DNA of 64,000 nucleotides from Herpetosiphon giganteus (GTDB taxonomy: Bacteria; Chloroflexota; Chloroflexia; Chloroflexales; Herpetosiphonaceae), in assembly GCF_016907925.1 (NCBI RefSeq), contig NZ_JAFBCZ010000002.1, positions 186,001 to 250,000 on the forward strand, written 5' to 3'. The translations under genes were made by a program, and so were the position numbers. Of the stretch, positions 1 to 8,326 are shown one piece after another. The notes under the pieces are model-generated. The model made no database searches. It saw only the letters and a list, made by a program, of their open reading frames with translations, and was not told the DNA's origin. The first letter of the stretch is position 1, and every line of letters begins with the position of its first letter.

Positions 1-882
1 GCACCCGACGGCCCGATGCCCCAAACCCGCGAACACATCCTCTTGGCTGGCCAAGTTGAAGTGCCCGCGATGGTCGTCTTCTTGAACAAAGTCGACATGA
101 TGGACGACCCTGAGTTGCTCGAACTGGTCGAAATGGAATTGCGCGAGTTGCTGACCAAATACGGCTTCCCGGGCGACGAAATTCCGATCGTGCGTGGCTC
201 AGCCAAAGGCGCATTGGATAGCGCATCAACCGATGCGAGCCAACCAGAGTATCAATCGATCCAAGAATTGATGCAAGCGGTTGACGACTATATCCCAACG
301 CCAGAACGCGCCATCGACAAACCATTCTTGATGCCGATCGAAGACGTGTTCTCGATCAAAGGCCGCGGTACCGTGGTAACCGGTCGGATCGAACGCGGGA
401 TCGTCAAAGTTGGCGATACGATTGAAATCATCGGGATGGGACCAGACGTACGCACCACTGCCGTCACCGGCGTGGAAATGTTCAAGAAGTTGCTGGACGA
501 AGGTCGCGCCGGCGACAACGTGGGGGCACTCTTGCGCGGGATTGAACGGACGGACGTGGAACGCGGTCAAGTCTTGGCAAAACCAGGCTCGATCAAGCCC
601 CACACCAAGTTCAAAGCCGAAGTGTACGTGTTGAAGAAAGAAGAAGGTGGCCGCCACAGCCCATTCTTCAGTGGCTATCGCCCACAGTTTTACGTGCGGA
701 CGACGGACGTGACGGGTGCGATTGGCTTGCCCGAAGGCGTGGAAATGGTGATGCCAGGCGACAACATCCAAATGACGGTGGAGTTGATCGTTCCGGTTGC
801 TATCGAACAAGGCTTGAAATTTGCGATTCGTGAAGGTGGCCGCACCGTGGGTGCTGGTATCGTGACCGAAATCATCGCATAA
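1..882 (+). CDS. tuf: Elongation factor Tu, 5'-truncated by window edge
   Basis: GTPase that delivers aminoacyl-tRNA to the ribosomal A site in the cytoplasm. The frame is open from base 1 ([10 protein letters not shown]), so the true start lies upstream; the Met at 16 is internal. The 293 residues seen correspond to the end of the G domain (NKVDMMDD nucleotide motif near residue 28, SAKGAL near 67), then domain 2 ([13 protein letters not shown]) and domain 3 ([21 protein letters not shown]). The P-loop is outside the window. It heads the run of translation genes through rplA. The family assignment is certain; whether the genome has a second tuf copy cannot be seen here. Confidence 0.98.
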   Translation, partial: APDGPMPQTREHILLAGQVEVPAMVVFLNKVDMMDDPELLELVEMELRELLTKYGFPGDEIPIVRGSAKGALDSASTDASQPEYQSIQELMQAVDDYIPTPERAIDKPFLMPIEDVFSIKGRGTVVTGRIERGIVKVGDTIEIIGMGPDVRTTAVTGVEMFKKLLDEGRAGDNVGALLRGIERTDVERGQVLAKPGSIKPHTKFKAEVYVLKKEEGGRHSPFFSGYRPQFYVRTTDVTGAIGLPEGVEMVMPGDNIQMTVELIVPVAIEQGLKFAIREGGRTVGAGIVTEIIA

Positions 883-899
883 GCTAATGCTTTGAAAAA

Positions 900-940
900 G
901 CACAAACGCGATCAGCCGCTTGGTCTGGTCGCGTTTGTGC
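900..940 (+). terminator. Long hairpin after tuf
   Basis: A stem of about 16 pairs (GCACAAACGCGATCAG against CTGGTCGCGTTTGTGC, with one G-T pair) lies 18 bases after the tuf stop. No T-tract follows, so it may be a weak terminator, a processing site or a 3'-end stabiliser between tuf and rpmG. Confidence 0.5.
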
Positions 941-1035
941 CTCAACCTGCGTCAGCAGCAGGCTAAGCATAACAAGACGGGGGCAACCCCGCATTATTAT
1001 GTTTGGCACTGATTCACATCTACAGAGGTTTTATC

Positions 1036-1200
1036 ATGGCAAAGAAAGAAAACCGAATTGTGATCACCTTGGCTTGTACCGAGTGTGGCGATCGCAATTA
1101 CACAACGACCAAGAATCGCAAAAACGACACAAATCGTTTAGAATTGATGAAGTACTGCCCACGTTTGCGCAAACGCACCTTGCACCGCGAAACGAAGTAG
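1036..1200 (+). CDS. rpmG: Large ribosomal subunit protein bL33
   Basis: 54-residue structural protein of the 50S subunit. An upstream in-frame start at 1003 exists, but the ATG at 1036 begins [11 protein letters not shown] and follows a CAGAGG ribosome-binding site, so it is preferred. The core [18 protein letters not shown] is typical. The N-terminal zinc pair CxxC is present, but the usual second pair (CPxC) reads Cys-Pro-Arg-Leu, so the fourth zinc ligand is missing. The order tuf-rpmG-secE-nusG is a common bacterial arrangement. Confidence 0.95.
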   Translation: MAKKENRIVITLACTECGDRNYTTTKNRKNDTNRLELMKYCPRLRKRTLHRETK

Positions 1201-1269
1201 TACCAGAAATTGCGCAAACGCGGTCGCGCCTAGCGCCCCGCAGCATTTCTATTTCATCAGGAGGTTGTG

Positions 1270-1485
1270 GTGGCCGTGGCAACAGAAGACAAAGAAGATT
1301 ACAAACCGAATCCAATCGCCCAATTTTTCCGCGATGCGTTTTCGGAAATGCGCAAGGTCGTTTGGCCAAGCCGCGAGGAAACTCAACGCTTGACGCTAGT
1401 CGTGATTGGCATTTCGTTGTTGGTCGGGTCGATTCTAGCAGTCTTCGACTTGCTATTTGAAACGCTGGTGCGGATCATCCAATAA
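1270..1485 (+). CDS. secE: Preprotein translocase subunit SecE
   Basis: Small membrane subunit of the SecYEG channel, about 71 residues with one transmembrane helix near the C-terminus (LTLVVIGISLLVGSILAVF). The amphipathic helix before it carries the hallmark EMRKVVWPSREET. Start choice: a strong AGGAGG at 1259-1264 is followed by GTG codons at 1267, 1270 and 1276. Spacing favours 1270, but 1267 or 1276 is possible. It lies 66 bases after rpmG and 24 bases before nusG, the usual secE-nusG pairing. Confidence 0.95.
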   Translation: MAVATEDKEDYKPNPIAQFFRDAFSEMRKVVWPSREETQRLTLVVIGISLLVGSILAVFDLLFETLVRIIQ

Positions 1486-1509
1486 ATACCGCCAAATGCG
1501 AGGCTCAGT

Positions 1510-2082
1510 ATGTCTGACAACGAAAACGAAGCAGAAACAACGCTTGATCCCGAGGGTGTCCATTGGTATGTTATTCATACCTACTCAGGCTATGAAAACA
1601 AAGTGATGCAAAATCTCCGACATCGGATTGAATCGATGGATATGCGGAACCAAATTTTCCGCGTCGTCGTGCCAACCGAAGAAGAGATTGAAATCAAAAA
1701 TGGCCAACGTCGGACTGTTCAAAAAAAGGTGTTTCCTGGCTATGTGCTGGTTCAGATGGCCATGACCGACGATTCGTGGTATGTGGTGCGTAATACACCA
1801 GGTGTCACCTCGTTTGTGGGCATGGGAACCAAGCCATCACCATTGGCCGATGAAGAAGTTCGCTTTATTCTGAAGCAAATGGAAGAAGAAGCACCCAAAG
1901 TCAAGGTCAACTACGAAATTGGCCAAACTGTCAAAATTACCGACGGCCCCTTCACCGATTTTGAAGGCGTGGTCGATGAGATTGACGAAGAACGAGGCCG
2001 CGTACGCGTGCTTGTTTCGTTCTTTGGTCGCGAAGCACCAGTTGAGCTTGATTTCTTACAAGTTATCCGGGTTATCGAATAA
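1510..2082 (+). CDS. nusG: Transcription termination/antitermination factor NusG
   Basis: 190-residue factor that binds RNA polymerase and couples it to Rho or the ribosome. An acidic N-terminal tail of about 17 residues precedes the NGN domain (HWYVIHTYSGYENKVMQNL), which continues through FPGYVLVQM and NTPGVTSFVG. The C-terminal KOW domain starts near residue 135 (IGQTVKITDGPFTDFEGVV). Length is close to the family norm. ATG start; 35 bases separate its stop from the rplK start. Confidence 0.98.
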   Translation: MSDNENEAETTLDPEGVHWYVIHTYSGYENKVMQNLRHRIESMDMRNQIFRVVVPTEEEIEIKNGQRRTVQKKVFPGYVLVQMAMTDDSWYVVRNTPGVTSFVGMGTKPSPLADEEVRFILKQMEEEAPKVKVNYEIGQTVKITDGPFTDFEGVVDEIDEERGRVRVLVSFFGREAPVELDFLQVIRVIE

Positions 2083-2117
2083 ACACCCGCGACACCTAGT
2101 TCGCGAAGGAGTCCCTT

Positions 2118-2543
2118 GTGGCAAAGAAAGTAACCGCAGTCGTAAAGTTGCAATTGCCTGCTGGTAAAGCAACGCCTGCACCACCCGTTGGTCCTGCACT
2201 TGGTGCAACTGGTATCAACATTATGGCGTTTTGTAAAGATTACAACGAAAAAACGTCAGCTCAAGTTGGCACGATTATTCCCGTTGAAATTACGGTTTAC
2301 TCAGACCGCTCGTTTACCTACATTCTGAAAACCCCACCTGCTGCCGACTTGTTGCGCAAAGCTGCTGGGATTCAACGTGGTAGCGGCAAAACTGGGACTC
2401 AAGGTGCTGGCTCAATTACCCGCGCTCAATTGCGCCAATTGGCCGAAACCAAAATGCCTGATTTGAACGCCAACGATGTTGAAGCCGCCGAAAAAATTAT
2501 CGCCGGTACCGCCCGCTCAATGGGTATTACAATCAAAGACTAA
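2118..2543 (+). CDS. rplK: Large ribosomal subunit protein uL11
   Basis: 141 residues, the standard uL11 length; it binds the GTPase-associated centre of 23S rRNA with bL10 and bL12. The GTG start follows AAGGAG. The N-terminal domain carries [19 protein letters not shown] and the C-terminal RNA-binding domain ends in [10 protein letters not shown]. Followed by rplA as usual, but a 200-base gap containing short CATCCTT repeats separates the two. Confidence 0.98.
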   Translation: MAKKVTAVVKLQLPAGKATPAPPVGPALGATGINIMAFCKDYNEKTSAQVGTIIPVEITVYSDRSFTYILKTPPAADLLRKAAGIQRGSGKTGTQGAGSITRAQLRQLAETKMPDLNANDVEAAEKIIAGTARSMGITIKD

Positions 2544-2552
2544 GTGGAAATA

Positions 2553-2690
2553 TGAAGGATGAGTTATGAATTATGAATAGCTTGCATCCTTTAGATTTTT
2601 ACTGAGTCCGTCGATTAATATATTGAAACCAAGCTGAAGTGACGGCTGAACGATATTTATCCTTCATCCTTCATCCTTCATCCTTCATAC
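2553..2690. repeat. Inverted and tandem CATCCTT repeats between rplK and rplA
   Basis: TATGAAGGATGA near 2552 is the inverted copy of TCATCCTTCATA near 2679, and the right arm is a run of four CTTCATC units. The same phrase recurs in other gaps of this window (11220, 12910, 26805, 36945). It could form a long cruciform or RNA hairpin inside the rplK-rplA transcript. Confidence 0.6.
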
Positions 2691-2743
2691 ATGTTGTGGC
2701 AGAAGCTTTGGCTTCGCTTAAGACCACAAGGAGCTAATTGTTC

Positions 2744-3457
2744 ATGGCAAAGCAACACGGTAAAAAGTACCAAGCTGCTGCGGCAAAAGTAGAAGCTGAT
2801 CGCTTGTACACGCCCGAAGAAGCTGCGGCTTTGGTCAAAGAAACCTCGTTCACCAATTTTGATGCAACCGTTGAAGTTCACTTGCGCTTGGGTATCGACC
2901 CTCGCCACGCCGACCAAACGGTTCGGAGCACCGCTTCATTGCCCCACGGTACCGGTAAAAACGTGCGCGTGTTGGTCTTCGCCCAAGGCGATACCGAAAA
3001 CGTTGCTCGCAATGCTGGCGCTGATATTGTCGGCGGCGATGAGCTGATTCAACGCATCGAAAAAGAAAACTTCATCGATTTCGACGTAGCCGTTGCCACC
3101 CCCGACATGATGGGTAAGGTCGGTCGCTTGGGCCGGATTCTTGGCCGCCGCGGCTTGATGCCAAACCCCAAGAGCGGTACGGTTGTGCCACCAAGCGATT
3201 TGCCCCAAGCTATCAAGGCTTTGCAAGGCGGTCGCGTCGAATTCCGCAACGATAAAACCGGTTTGTTGCACGTTGCCATCGGCAAGGTTAGCTTCAGCGC
3301 TGAGCAAATTCAAGAAAACTTGTTGGTTTTGTTGGATGCGATCAAAGCTGCTAAACCAAGCGGTTCAAAAGGTGTTTACATTCGCAGCATTACCCTGACC
3401 AGCACCATGGGTCCTGGGATTCCGCTCGATGTGAACGTTGCACAAGCAACCGCCTAA
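2744..3457 (+). CDS. rplA: Large ribosomal subunit protein uL1
   Basis: 237-residue L1-stalk protein that assists release of E-site tRNA and in many bacteria represses its own operon. The start is ATG at 2744 (MAKQHGKKY), 10 bases after AAGGAG; a TTG two codons upstream is less likely. Conserved segments include DVAVATPDMMGKVGRLGRILG, GLMPNPKSGTV and the C-terminal TLTSTMGPGI. A strong terminator follows at once, so transcription ends here and rplJL is not part of this unit. Confidence 0.98.
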   Translation: MAKQHGKKYQAAAAKVEADRLYTPEEAAALVKETSFTNFDATVEVHLRLGIDPRHADQTVRSTASLPHGTGKNVRVLVFAQGDTENVARNAGADIVGGDELIQRIEKENFIDFDVAVATPDMMGKVGRLGRILGRRGLMPNPKSGTVVPPSDLPQAIKALQGGRVEFRNDKTGLLHVAIGKVSFSAEQIQENLLVLLDAIKAAKPSGSKGVYIRSITLTSTMGPGIPLDVNVAQATA

Positions 3458-3469
3458 TTGAATTCGATC

Positions 3470-3512
3470 AACCAGCGGGAATGGCTGCTGCCGTTCTCGC
3501 TGGTTTTGTTTT
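3470..3512 (+). terminator. Rho-independent terminator of the rplKA unit
   Basis: Stem AACCAGCG...CGCTGGTT with extra GAA/TTC pairing inside, then TTGTTTT. It lies 12 bases after the rplA stop and faces the end of the convergent ddaH gene. Confidence 0.85.
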
Positions 3513-3523
3513 AGCCCTCAAGT

Positions 3524-4288
3524 TCAATCAACTAACACGCTGCAACAGGTCAACGCACCCTCGGCTTTGGCTAGCTCGCTATTATCCAGCAAAATTAATT
3601 GATAGCCCTGCTGGCGCAAGCGTTCAGCAGTTGCCGGATACGCTTGTTCGTAGAGCAAACGCCCATCGTGCAGCTGCACCACATTCGCCGCATACTCCTC
3701 GCGTGGGTCAACCTCGATCACCTTATATTCAGCAAATACCTGCCGATCAACCCATTGTGGATTGATCAAGACTGTGGTTTGATCAACGGCACAAACAGCG
3801 CTTTTGAGATGCAGGCACTGGCCCAATTCCACGCCTTGGACGCGATAGCCAAATGGCGCGGTTAACGTCTGCATTTGCTCAACCGCTGCTTGATTGCTGC
3901 GGCTCGACAGCCCAATCCAGATGCTTTTGCCCAAAACGACCACATCGCCGCCATCGAGGGTTGCTGGCTCGCTGAGCCAAGCCAATTGGCGGTAGTTTTG
4001 CAGCACGGCGGCCATGGCTGCCAACTCTGGGCGACGCGATTCAGCGCCAGGTCTGGTAATAATCGCTAATTCGGGCAACACGACGGCGGTATCTTCGACA
4101 AACACCGAATCGGCCAAATCTTCGGCTAAAGTGAGTTCGACCACCTGATAGCCATGAGCCGCAAGCGTGGTGCAGTAGCGATTATGCTGGCTCTGAGCAT
4201 TGCTCAAATCAATCGGCAAACGTTCGAGGTGCGTTAGCTCACATGCTTGAATTGCCGGACTAACCGGACGGACAATTGCGGTTGGCAT
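3524..4288 (-). CDS. ddaH: Dimethylarginine dimethylaminohydrolase family protein
   Basis: 254-residue guanidino-group-modifying enzyme of the amidinotransferase fold. DDAH hydrolyses N-methylated arginines to citrulline and methylamines. Visible landmarks are SVFVEDTAVV (61-70), LDGGDVVVLG (111-120), the catalytic-type His at 160 in CLHLKSAV, and the terminal TCCSVL with Cys 248/249 as nucleophile. Length matches bacterial DDAH. The start has a purine-rich AAAAAGGA upstream. It is transcribed divergently from rpoN and converges on rplA. The exact substrate (dimethylarginine or another guanidino compound) is inferred from family resemblance. Confidence 0.9.
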   Translation of the reverse strand: MPTAIVRPVSPAIQACELTHLERLPIDLSNAQSQHNRYCTTLAAHGYQVVELTLAEDLADSVFVEDTAVVLPELAIITRPGAESRRPELAAMAAVLQNYRQLAWLSEPATLDGGDVVVLGKSIWIGLSSRSNQAAVEQMQTLTAPFGYRVQGVELGQCLHLKSAVCAVDQTTVLINPQWVDRQVFAEYKVIEVDPREEYAANVVQLHDGRLLYEQAYPATAERLRQQGYQLILLDNSELAKAEGALTCCSVLVD

Positions 4289-4439
4289 AAAAATTGCTAT
4301 CCTTTTTGGCTACTTCAAAAGTCCACGTATGTACCACAGAAAGCCTTCACCTTGTGGTTTACCGTATAATAGCAATAGAATTACCTTGTTTGCCAGCATA
4401 CGTGTTGGCAAAGCACCAAACCTATGGAGGAATTGCGCC

Positions 4440-5825
4440 ATGGAATTTCGCATGGGCATGTCGCCTGAGGCGCTAGCACAACAAGCCATGTCAACCAAAG
4501 CATCACCGGCTTTGATTGCATTAAACAATATGCTGGTGCTTTCAACCCACGAATTGCAACAATTGATCCAGCAAGAATTAGAGGAGAATCCAGCGCTCGA
4601 GAATGTTGATCTGGAGCCAGATGAAACATGCTCACGCTGTGGTCGGCCTTTGATCGAAATGCTGTGTTTATATTGCGTTCACGAAGACCAACGCTTGGCC
4701 GAGGCTGAACGCAGCGATTACACCGCCGCTGGCGAGGAAGATGAATTTGATCCTTTAATGATGGTGGCTACGCCAGCCCAATTGAGCGAAGTGTTGTTGC
4801 GCGATTTGCGGGCCTCGTTGCCAGAACAAGATTATTTTATTGCTGAATATCTGGTTGGCTGCTTGGATGAACAGGGCTTTCTCGATGCCAATACCGCTGA
4901 TATTGCTGCAACCCTCACCATTGACGAAGATCGGGTAATTGCAGTGTTGCTCAAACTGCAAGATATAGCCCCAGTCGGTGTGGGCGCGCGCACGGTGCAA
5001 GAATGTTTGTTGTTGCAATTGCGCCGCCTCGAAGAAGAAGATGTACGGCATCCGTATGTTGAGCGCGTGATCACTGAGTTTTGGAACGATTTGGCTGAGC
5101 ACCGCTACGGCGCAATTGCCCAAGCCTTGAATGCAGAATACGATGATGTGGTCGAAGTACGCGAGTTTATTCGCGAACATTTGCGGCCCTATCCCTTGGC
5201 GCTCAGCGGCGAAGGCTCGGCCCGCACCAACTACATCATGCCCGATGTAATTATTCGTGAGAACGAAGGCAAGCTCGAAGCCGAAGTGCTGATGTCGGAT
5301 CGCAGCTTCCTGCGCATCAATCCGCTGTATCAATCATTGGCCAAACGTGGCCGCGAATCCGAAGCTGAAATGTCTTCAGAAGAGCGCGATCACCTGAGTC
5401 AATATGTTGCGCGTGCTCAAATGTTCCTGACCAACATTCGCCAACGCCGCGAAACCATTCGCCGAATTAGCGAATTTTTGATTGAAACCCAAGAAGATTT
5501 CTTGCGTCAAGGCGTGCGCTTCCTGCGTCCAATGACACGGGCTGAGGTTGCCGATGGCATTAGCGTCCACGAATCGACAGTCAGCCGTGCAACCGCCAAT
5601 AAATATGTGCAATTGCCCAATCGCTCGGTGATTCCATTTAGCCATTTCTTCACCGCCTCGTTGAATGTCAAAGATGTGTTGTTGGAATTGGTGCAAAACG
5701 AAACTCGCCCACTGACCGACCAAGAATTGGTTGAATTGCTCTCAGAGCGTGGTTTTGATGTGGCGCGCCGCACGATTGCTAAATATCGCAATCAACTGAA
5801 TATTTTGCCTTCGACCTTGCGCTAA
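4440..5825 (+). CDS. rpoN: RNA polymerase sigma-54 factor with a four-cysteine insertion
   Basis: 461-residue alternative sigma factor for -24/-12 promoters that needs AAA+ activators. Start: ATG 4440 after GGAGG at 4426. The N-terminal activator-interacting region (1-55) has Leu/Gln-rich MLVLSTHELQQLIQQELEENPALE. Directly after it lies TCSRCGRPLIEMLCLYC, with Cys 64, 67, 76 and 79 spaced like a zinc ribbon. The core-binding domain follows, then a helix-turn-helix (VHESTVSRATANKYV) and the RpoN box ARRTIAKYR at 442-450. A TATAAT at 4365-4370 without a clear -35 may be its promoter. I see no activator gene in the window. Confidence 0.95.
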   Translation: MEFRMGMSPEALAQQAMSTKASPALIALNNMLVLSTHELQQLIQQELEENPALENVDLEPDETCSRCGRPLIEMLCLYCVHEDQRLAEAERSDYTAAGEEDEFDPLMMVATPAQLSEVLLRDLRASLPEQDYFIAEYLVGCLDEQGFLDANTADIAATLTIDEDRVIAVLLKLQDIAPVGVGARTVQECLLLQLRRLEEEDVRHPYVERVITEFWNDLAEHRYGAIAQALNAEYDDVVEVREFIREHLRPYPLALSGEGSARTNYIMPDVIIRENEGKLEAEVLMSDRSFLRINPLYQSLAKRGRESEAEMSSEERDHLSQYVARAQMFLTNIRQRRETIRRISEFLIETQEDFLRQGVRFLRPMTRAEVADGISVHESTVSRATANKYVQLPNRSVIPFSHFFTASLNVKDVLLELVQNETRPLTDQELVELLSERGFDVARRTIAKYRNQLNILPSTLR

Positions 5826-5848
5826 ACCTTTCAAGAAAGGCTGTTGTA

Positions 5849-6139
5849 ATGCAACGTTGGCGAATTTGGCTCGAATGGTTGCTCGCGGCTGGTTTAAGTC
5901 TATTAATTGCGCGCTTGGTATTGCTCCTATTTGCTGCCAACCCCGCTCAGCCGTTTACCCAACTGATTCTTTGGTTGAGCCAAGCCTTGGTTTGGCCCTT
6001 GGCATGGCTCGACGCAGCGCAGCCGCAAACGGGCGTGCGCTTTGAGCGTGGCACATTCTTGCTTATAGTGCTGGGAATGCTTGGAATCGGCATTTGGCAA
6101 TTGAGGCAAGCACGGAGAACCACCCATGGATTGGAGTAA
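5849..6139 (+). CDS. Small membrane protein of unknown function
   Basis: 96 residues with two or three hydrophobic helices (about 9-28, 36-54 and 69-82) and a basic C-terminal tail RQARRTT. I do not recognise a family. It begins 24 bases after rpoN and overlaps the next gene by 14 bases, so it is probably co-transcribed with the lipid-kinase gene further on. Confidence 0.7.
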   Translation: MQRWRIWLEWLLAAGLSLLIARLVLLLFAANPAQPFTQLILWLSQALVWPLAWLDAAQPQTGVRFERGTFLLIVLGMLGIGIWQLRQARRTTHGLE

Positions 6140-6506
6140 CTTTTTCAGGGCTGTTGGTTGGACGATTGCAATTGCTGGGGGATTGGGCTTGCTTGGCCTA
6201 GCCCTCATTTGGTATCGGCTCAAACGCCTGAATGTGCCCGAAGGCGCATCGTATCGCGAAACTATGCTGCGCGTTCCCTTGAGCTTGGTGATTGTGCTCG
6301 ATTTGCTTGATTTGGCCTTTGATGTGTTTGCTGCACCAATTTCGTGGTTGGTGCTTAGTCACTTCAACTTGCAAGGCTTGCGCCGCGTCAGCGTGGTCGA
6401 GGCCCTAATTCCAGGTACTCAGGTGATTCCTTGGATGACGGTTAGTTGGTTTGCAGTGCGGTTATTTGATCGCCATTCGCAACCAGATGAAAGTATTGAG
6501 CCATGA
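6126..6506 (+). CDS. Small membrane protein of unknown function
   Basis: 126 residues. A first helix spans about 7-29, followed by a basic stretch (YRLKRLNVPEG) and two more hydrophobic segments near 50-80 and 95-112. No family recognised. Overlaps the upstream gene by 14 bases and the downstream lipid kinase by 4 (ATGA), which indicates translational coupling. Confidence 0.72.
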   Translation: MDWSNFFRAVGWTIAIAGGLGLLGLALIWYRLKRLNVPEGASYRETMLRVPLSLVIVLDLLDLAFDVFAAPISWLVLSHFNLQGLRRVSVVEALIPGTQVIPWMTVSWFAVRLFDRHSQPDESIEP

Positions 6507-7462
6507 GCGACGAGGCCACTTTGAAAATTAGCCTAATCATGAATCCGGCTTCGGGCACGTCTGAGCAAGGCGCTTTGCTGCGCGAAACGCTGGCCCCAAT
6601 GAGCGGTGTCACAATTCTCACGACCGATGCTGCTGGCGATGGCGAGCGTTTGGCCCGCCAAGCAGTGGCTGATGGAGCTGAATTAGTTGTCGCTGCTGGC
6701 GGCGATGGCACGATCAACGAGATCGTCAAAGGCCTGCTAGAAGCTGAACGGCGCGTGCCACTGGGCGTAATTCCGTTGGGAACGGGCAACGATCTGGCGC
6801 GCACCTTGGCCTTGCCCACCGATCCGCTCGAAGCTTGGAAGTTGATTTTGGTTGGCGAGCGGCGCAAGCTTGATGTGATTGAGATTCGCACCCCGCGCGA
6901 ATTGCATTATGCCCTGAATGTTTCGGCTGGTGGCTTTAGCGGCCAACTCAACGAAGCCTTATCCGGCGATGTCAAGGCAACGTGGGGTCCATTGGCCTAC
7001 TTGCGCGGAGCTTTGGGCGTTTTGCCCGATCTAACCACCTATCGCACCACAATTCAATATGATGAAGAAGCGCCTGAGCAGGTCGATGCGCTGAATATTA
7101 TTATTGCCAATGGCCGAACCGCAGCAGCTGGTGTGCAAGTTGCACCCTTGGCCAATCCCGAAGATGGCTTGCTCGATGTGGTGATTGTGCATTATGGCTC
7201 GATTTTAAGCTTAGCTGGAGCGGCGGCACGCTTATTGGTCAATGGTAATTATCTGAATAGCGAGTTGGTCGAATTGCGGCGCGCCAAGAAAGTCCAAGTC
7301 GTCTCTGAGCCAGAAATTTGGTTCAACGCCGATGGCGAATTAATTACCAACGAGCCAATTGTGTTTACTGTGCAGCCCCAAGCCTTGGAAGTGGTCGTGG
7401 GTTCTGAGTATCAGGCCGAAGTTGAGGGATTAGGTGAAAAGGAGTCAGGGGTCAGGGAGTAG
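6503..7462 (+). CDS. YegS/diacylglycerol-kinase family lipid kinase
   Basis: 319-residue kinase of the diacylglycerol-kinase catalytic-domain family, predicted to phosphorylate a membrane lipid at the inner leaflet. N-terminal IMNPASGT, then AAGGDGTINEIVKGL near 62-76 (the GGDGT nucleotide motif), and IPLGTGNDLARTLALP near 90. The C-terminal beta-sandwich domain includes FNADGELI. The last residues (KESGVRE) are encoded by GAGTCAGGGGTCAGGGAGTAG, the same AGGGGTCAGG phrase that fills intergenic repeats elsewhere, so the natural end of the gene seems replaced by repeat sequence. Translationally coupled to the membrane protein upstream. Confidence 0.9.
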   Translation: MSDEATLKISLIMNPASGTSEQGALLRETLAPMSGVTILTTDAAGDGERLARQAVADGAELVVAAGGDGTINEIVKGLLEAERRVPLGVIPLGTGNDLARTLALPTDPLEAWKLILVGERRKLDVIEIRTPRELHYALNVSAGGFSGQLNEALSGDVKATWGPLAYLRGALGVLPDLTTYRTTIQYDEEAPEQVDALNIIIANGRTAAAGVQVAPLANPEDGLLDVVIVHYGSILSLAGAAARLLVNGNYLNSELVELRRAKKVQVVSEPEIWFNADGELITNEPIVFTVQPQALEVVVGSEYQAEVEGLGEKESGVRE

Positions 7463-7539
7463 TGAATAGCGCTTTTTGATCAAGATGTTCCTGAACCCTA
7501 GACCCTGAACCCTGATCCCTCAATAACAAGGAGATTCGA

Positions 7540-7842
7540 ATGAGTGATGATTTACGTGATGAACTACGCGAATTAGCTGGCTATCGCAATGAAGAAAGCG
7601 ATGTTTTGGGCGTGTTCAATGCCAATGAAGTTGAAAATCTGCAAGATTTTACGATTACTGATATTGAGCAAGGTGAAACTGAAGCCTACAGCGATTTGAA
7701 CGAGCCGCTCGAATCATACGATGAATTGACTGGCGAGAACTTGCGCGAAGGCGAAACCGACGATCCCATGGAAGCGATTCAAGAAGGGCTAAGCTATGTG
7801 CCGCCAGTCGATGATCCCTTAGATTTCGACGACGCTGAATAA
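7540..7842 (+). CDS. Small acidic protein of unknown function
   Basis: 100 residues, very rich in Asp and Glu and ending PLDFDDAE, with no membrane segment or recognisable motif. A good AAGGAG stands 8 bases before the ATG and codon use matches neighbouring genes, so it is probably expressed. It follows the lipid-kinase gene after a 77-base gap with GGGGTCAGG-type repeats. Confidence 0.65.
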   Translation: MSDDLRDELRELAGYRNEESDVLGVFNANEVENLQDFTITDIEQGETEAYSDLNEPLESYDELTGENLREGETDDPMEAIQEGLSYVPPVDDPLDFDDAE

Positions 7843-7862
7843 GAATGAGGCTCTTGGCTATT

Positions 7863-8045
7863 TGTAATGGTTCATTAGGTTAGAAACCAGAGCATGCCCT
7901 CACCCCCAGCCCCTCTCCCACTAAACGCGGGCGAGGGGAGCACTGGTTTTACCGACGTATTGCGCAAGAACCACGGCGTGAAAGCCCCTCGCCCGCGCCA
8001 CGGGAGAGGGGTTGGGGTGAGGGGATCTTAATAACCTACCTTTGT
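7863..8045 (-). mobile_element. Palindromic GC-rich element, copy 1 (MITE-like)
   Basis: Begins TGTAATGGTTCATTAGGTTA and contains the arms CCCTCACCCCCAGCCCCTC and GAGGGGTTGGGGTGAGGGG. It matches the reverse complement of the copies at 15757 and 26847. Its right end (AACCTACCTTTGTAA) is eroded, so that boundary is approximate. No open frame inside. It fills most of the 480-base gap before the pterin operon. Confidence 0.7.
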
Positions 8046-8241
8046 AAGGAGGGGTTGAGGGGAACAAGCCATATTTAACCCAATAAACCCTTACAACTAG
8101 CCTAGAGCAGCTGCGGCTTTGGATTAAAAACTCACTTCCTCATCCCCAATTCCCATCCTTCAGTATTGATTATTCATCCTTCTGGTTTATTCGTGCGTAG
8201 TCTCAAGCGGCATAACTTGCTAAGATCATGCTTAAAAAGCA

Positions 8242-8270
8242 TTGAGAGCCTAGAGTTTCAATGGCATAAT
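8242..8270 (+). promoter_or_regulatory. Sigma-70-type promoter of the pterin operon
   Basis: TTGAGA (8242-8247), 17-base spacer, CATAAT (8265-8270); each box differs from consensus at one base. It lies 57 bases before the start of the PTPS gene. Confidence 0.6.
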
Positions 8271-8326
8271 AAAAAGACATGATCGATAGCTGGGGGATTG
8301 GTCGTTAACATAAGGATGAATTGCAC

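Noticed and set aside
226-945. 239-residue open frame antisense to tuf
   Set aside because: It is a shadow of the highly biased tuf codons, and the tuf protein is unambiguous.
999-1460. 153-residue plus-strand frame over rpmG and secE
   Set aside because: Out of frame with two well-identified genes that have their own ribosome-binding sites.
6045-6063. Possible sigma-54 promoter (TGGCAC...TTGC)
   Set aside because: Spacing is one base short of the -24/-12 consensus and it lies inside a coding region.
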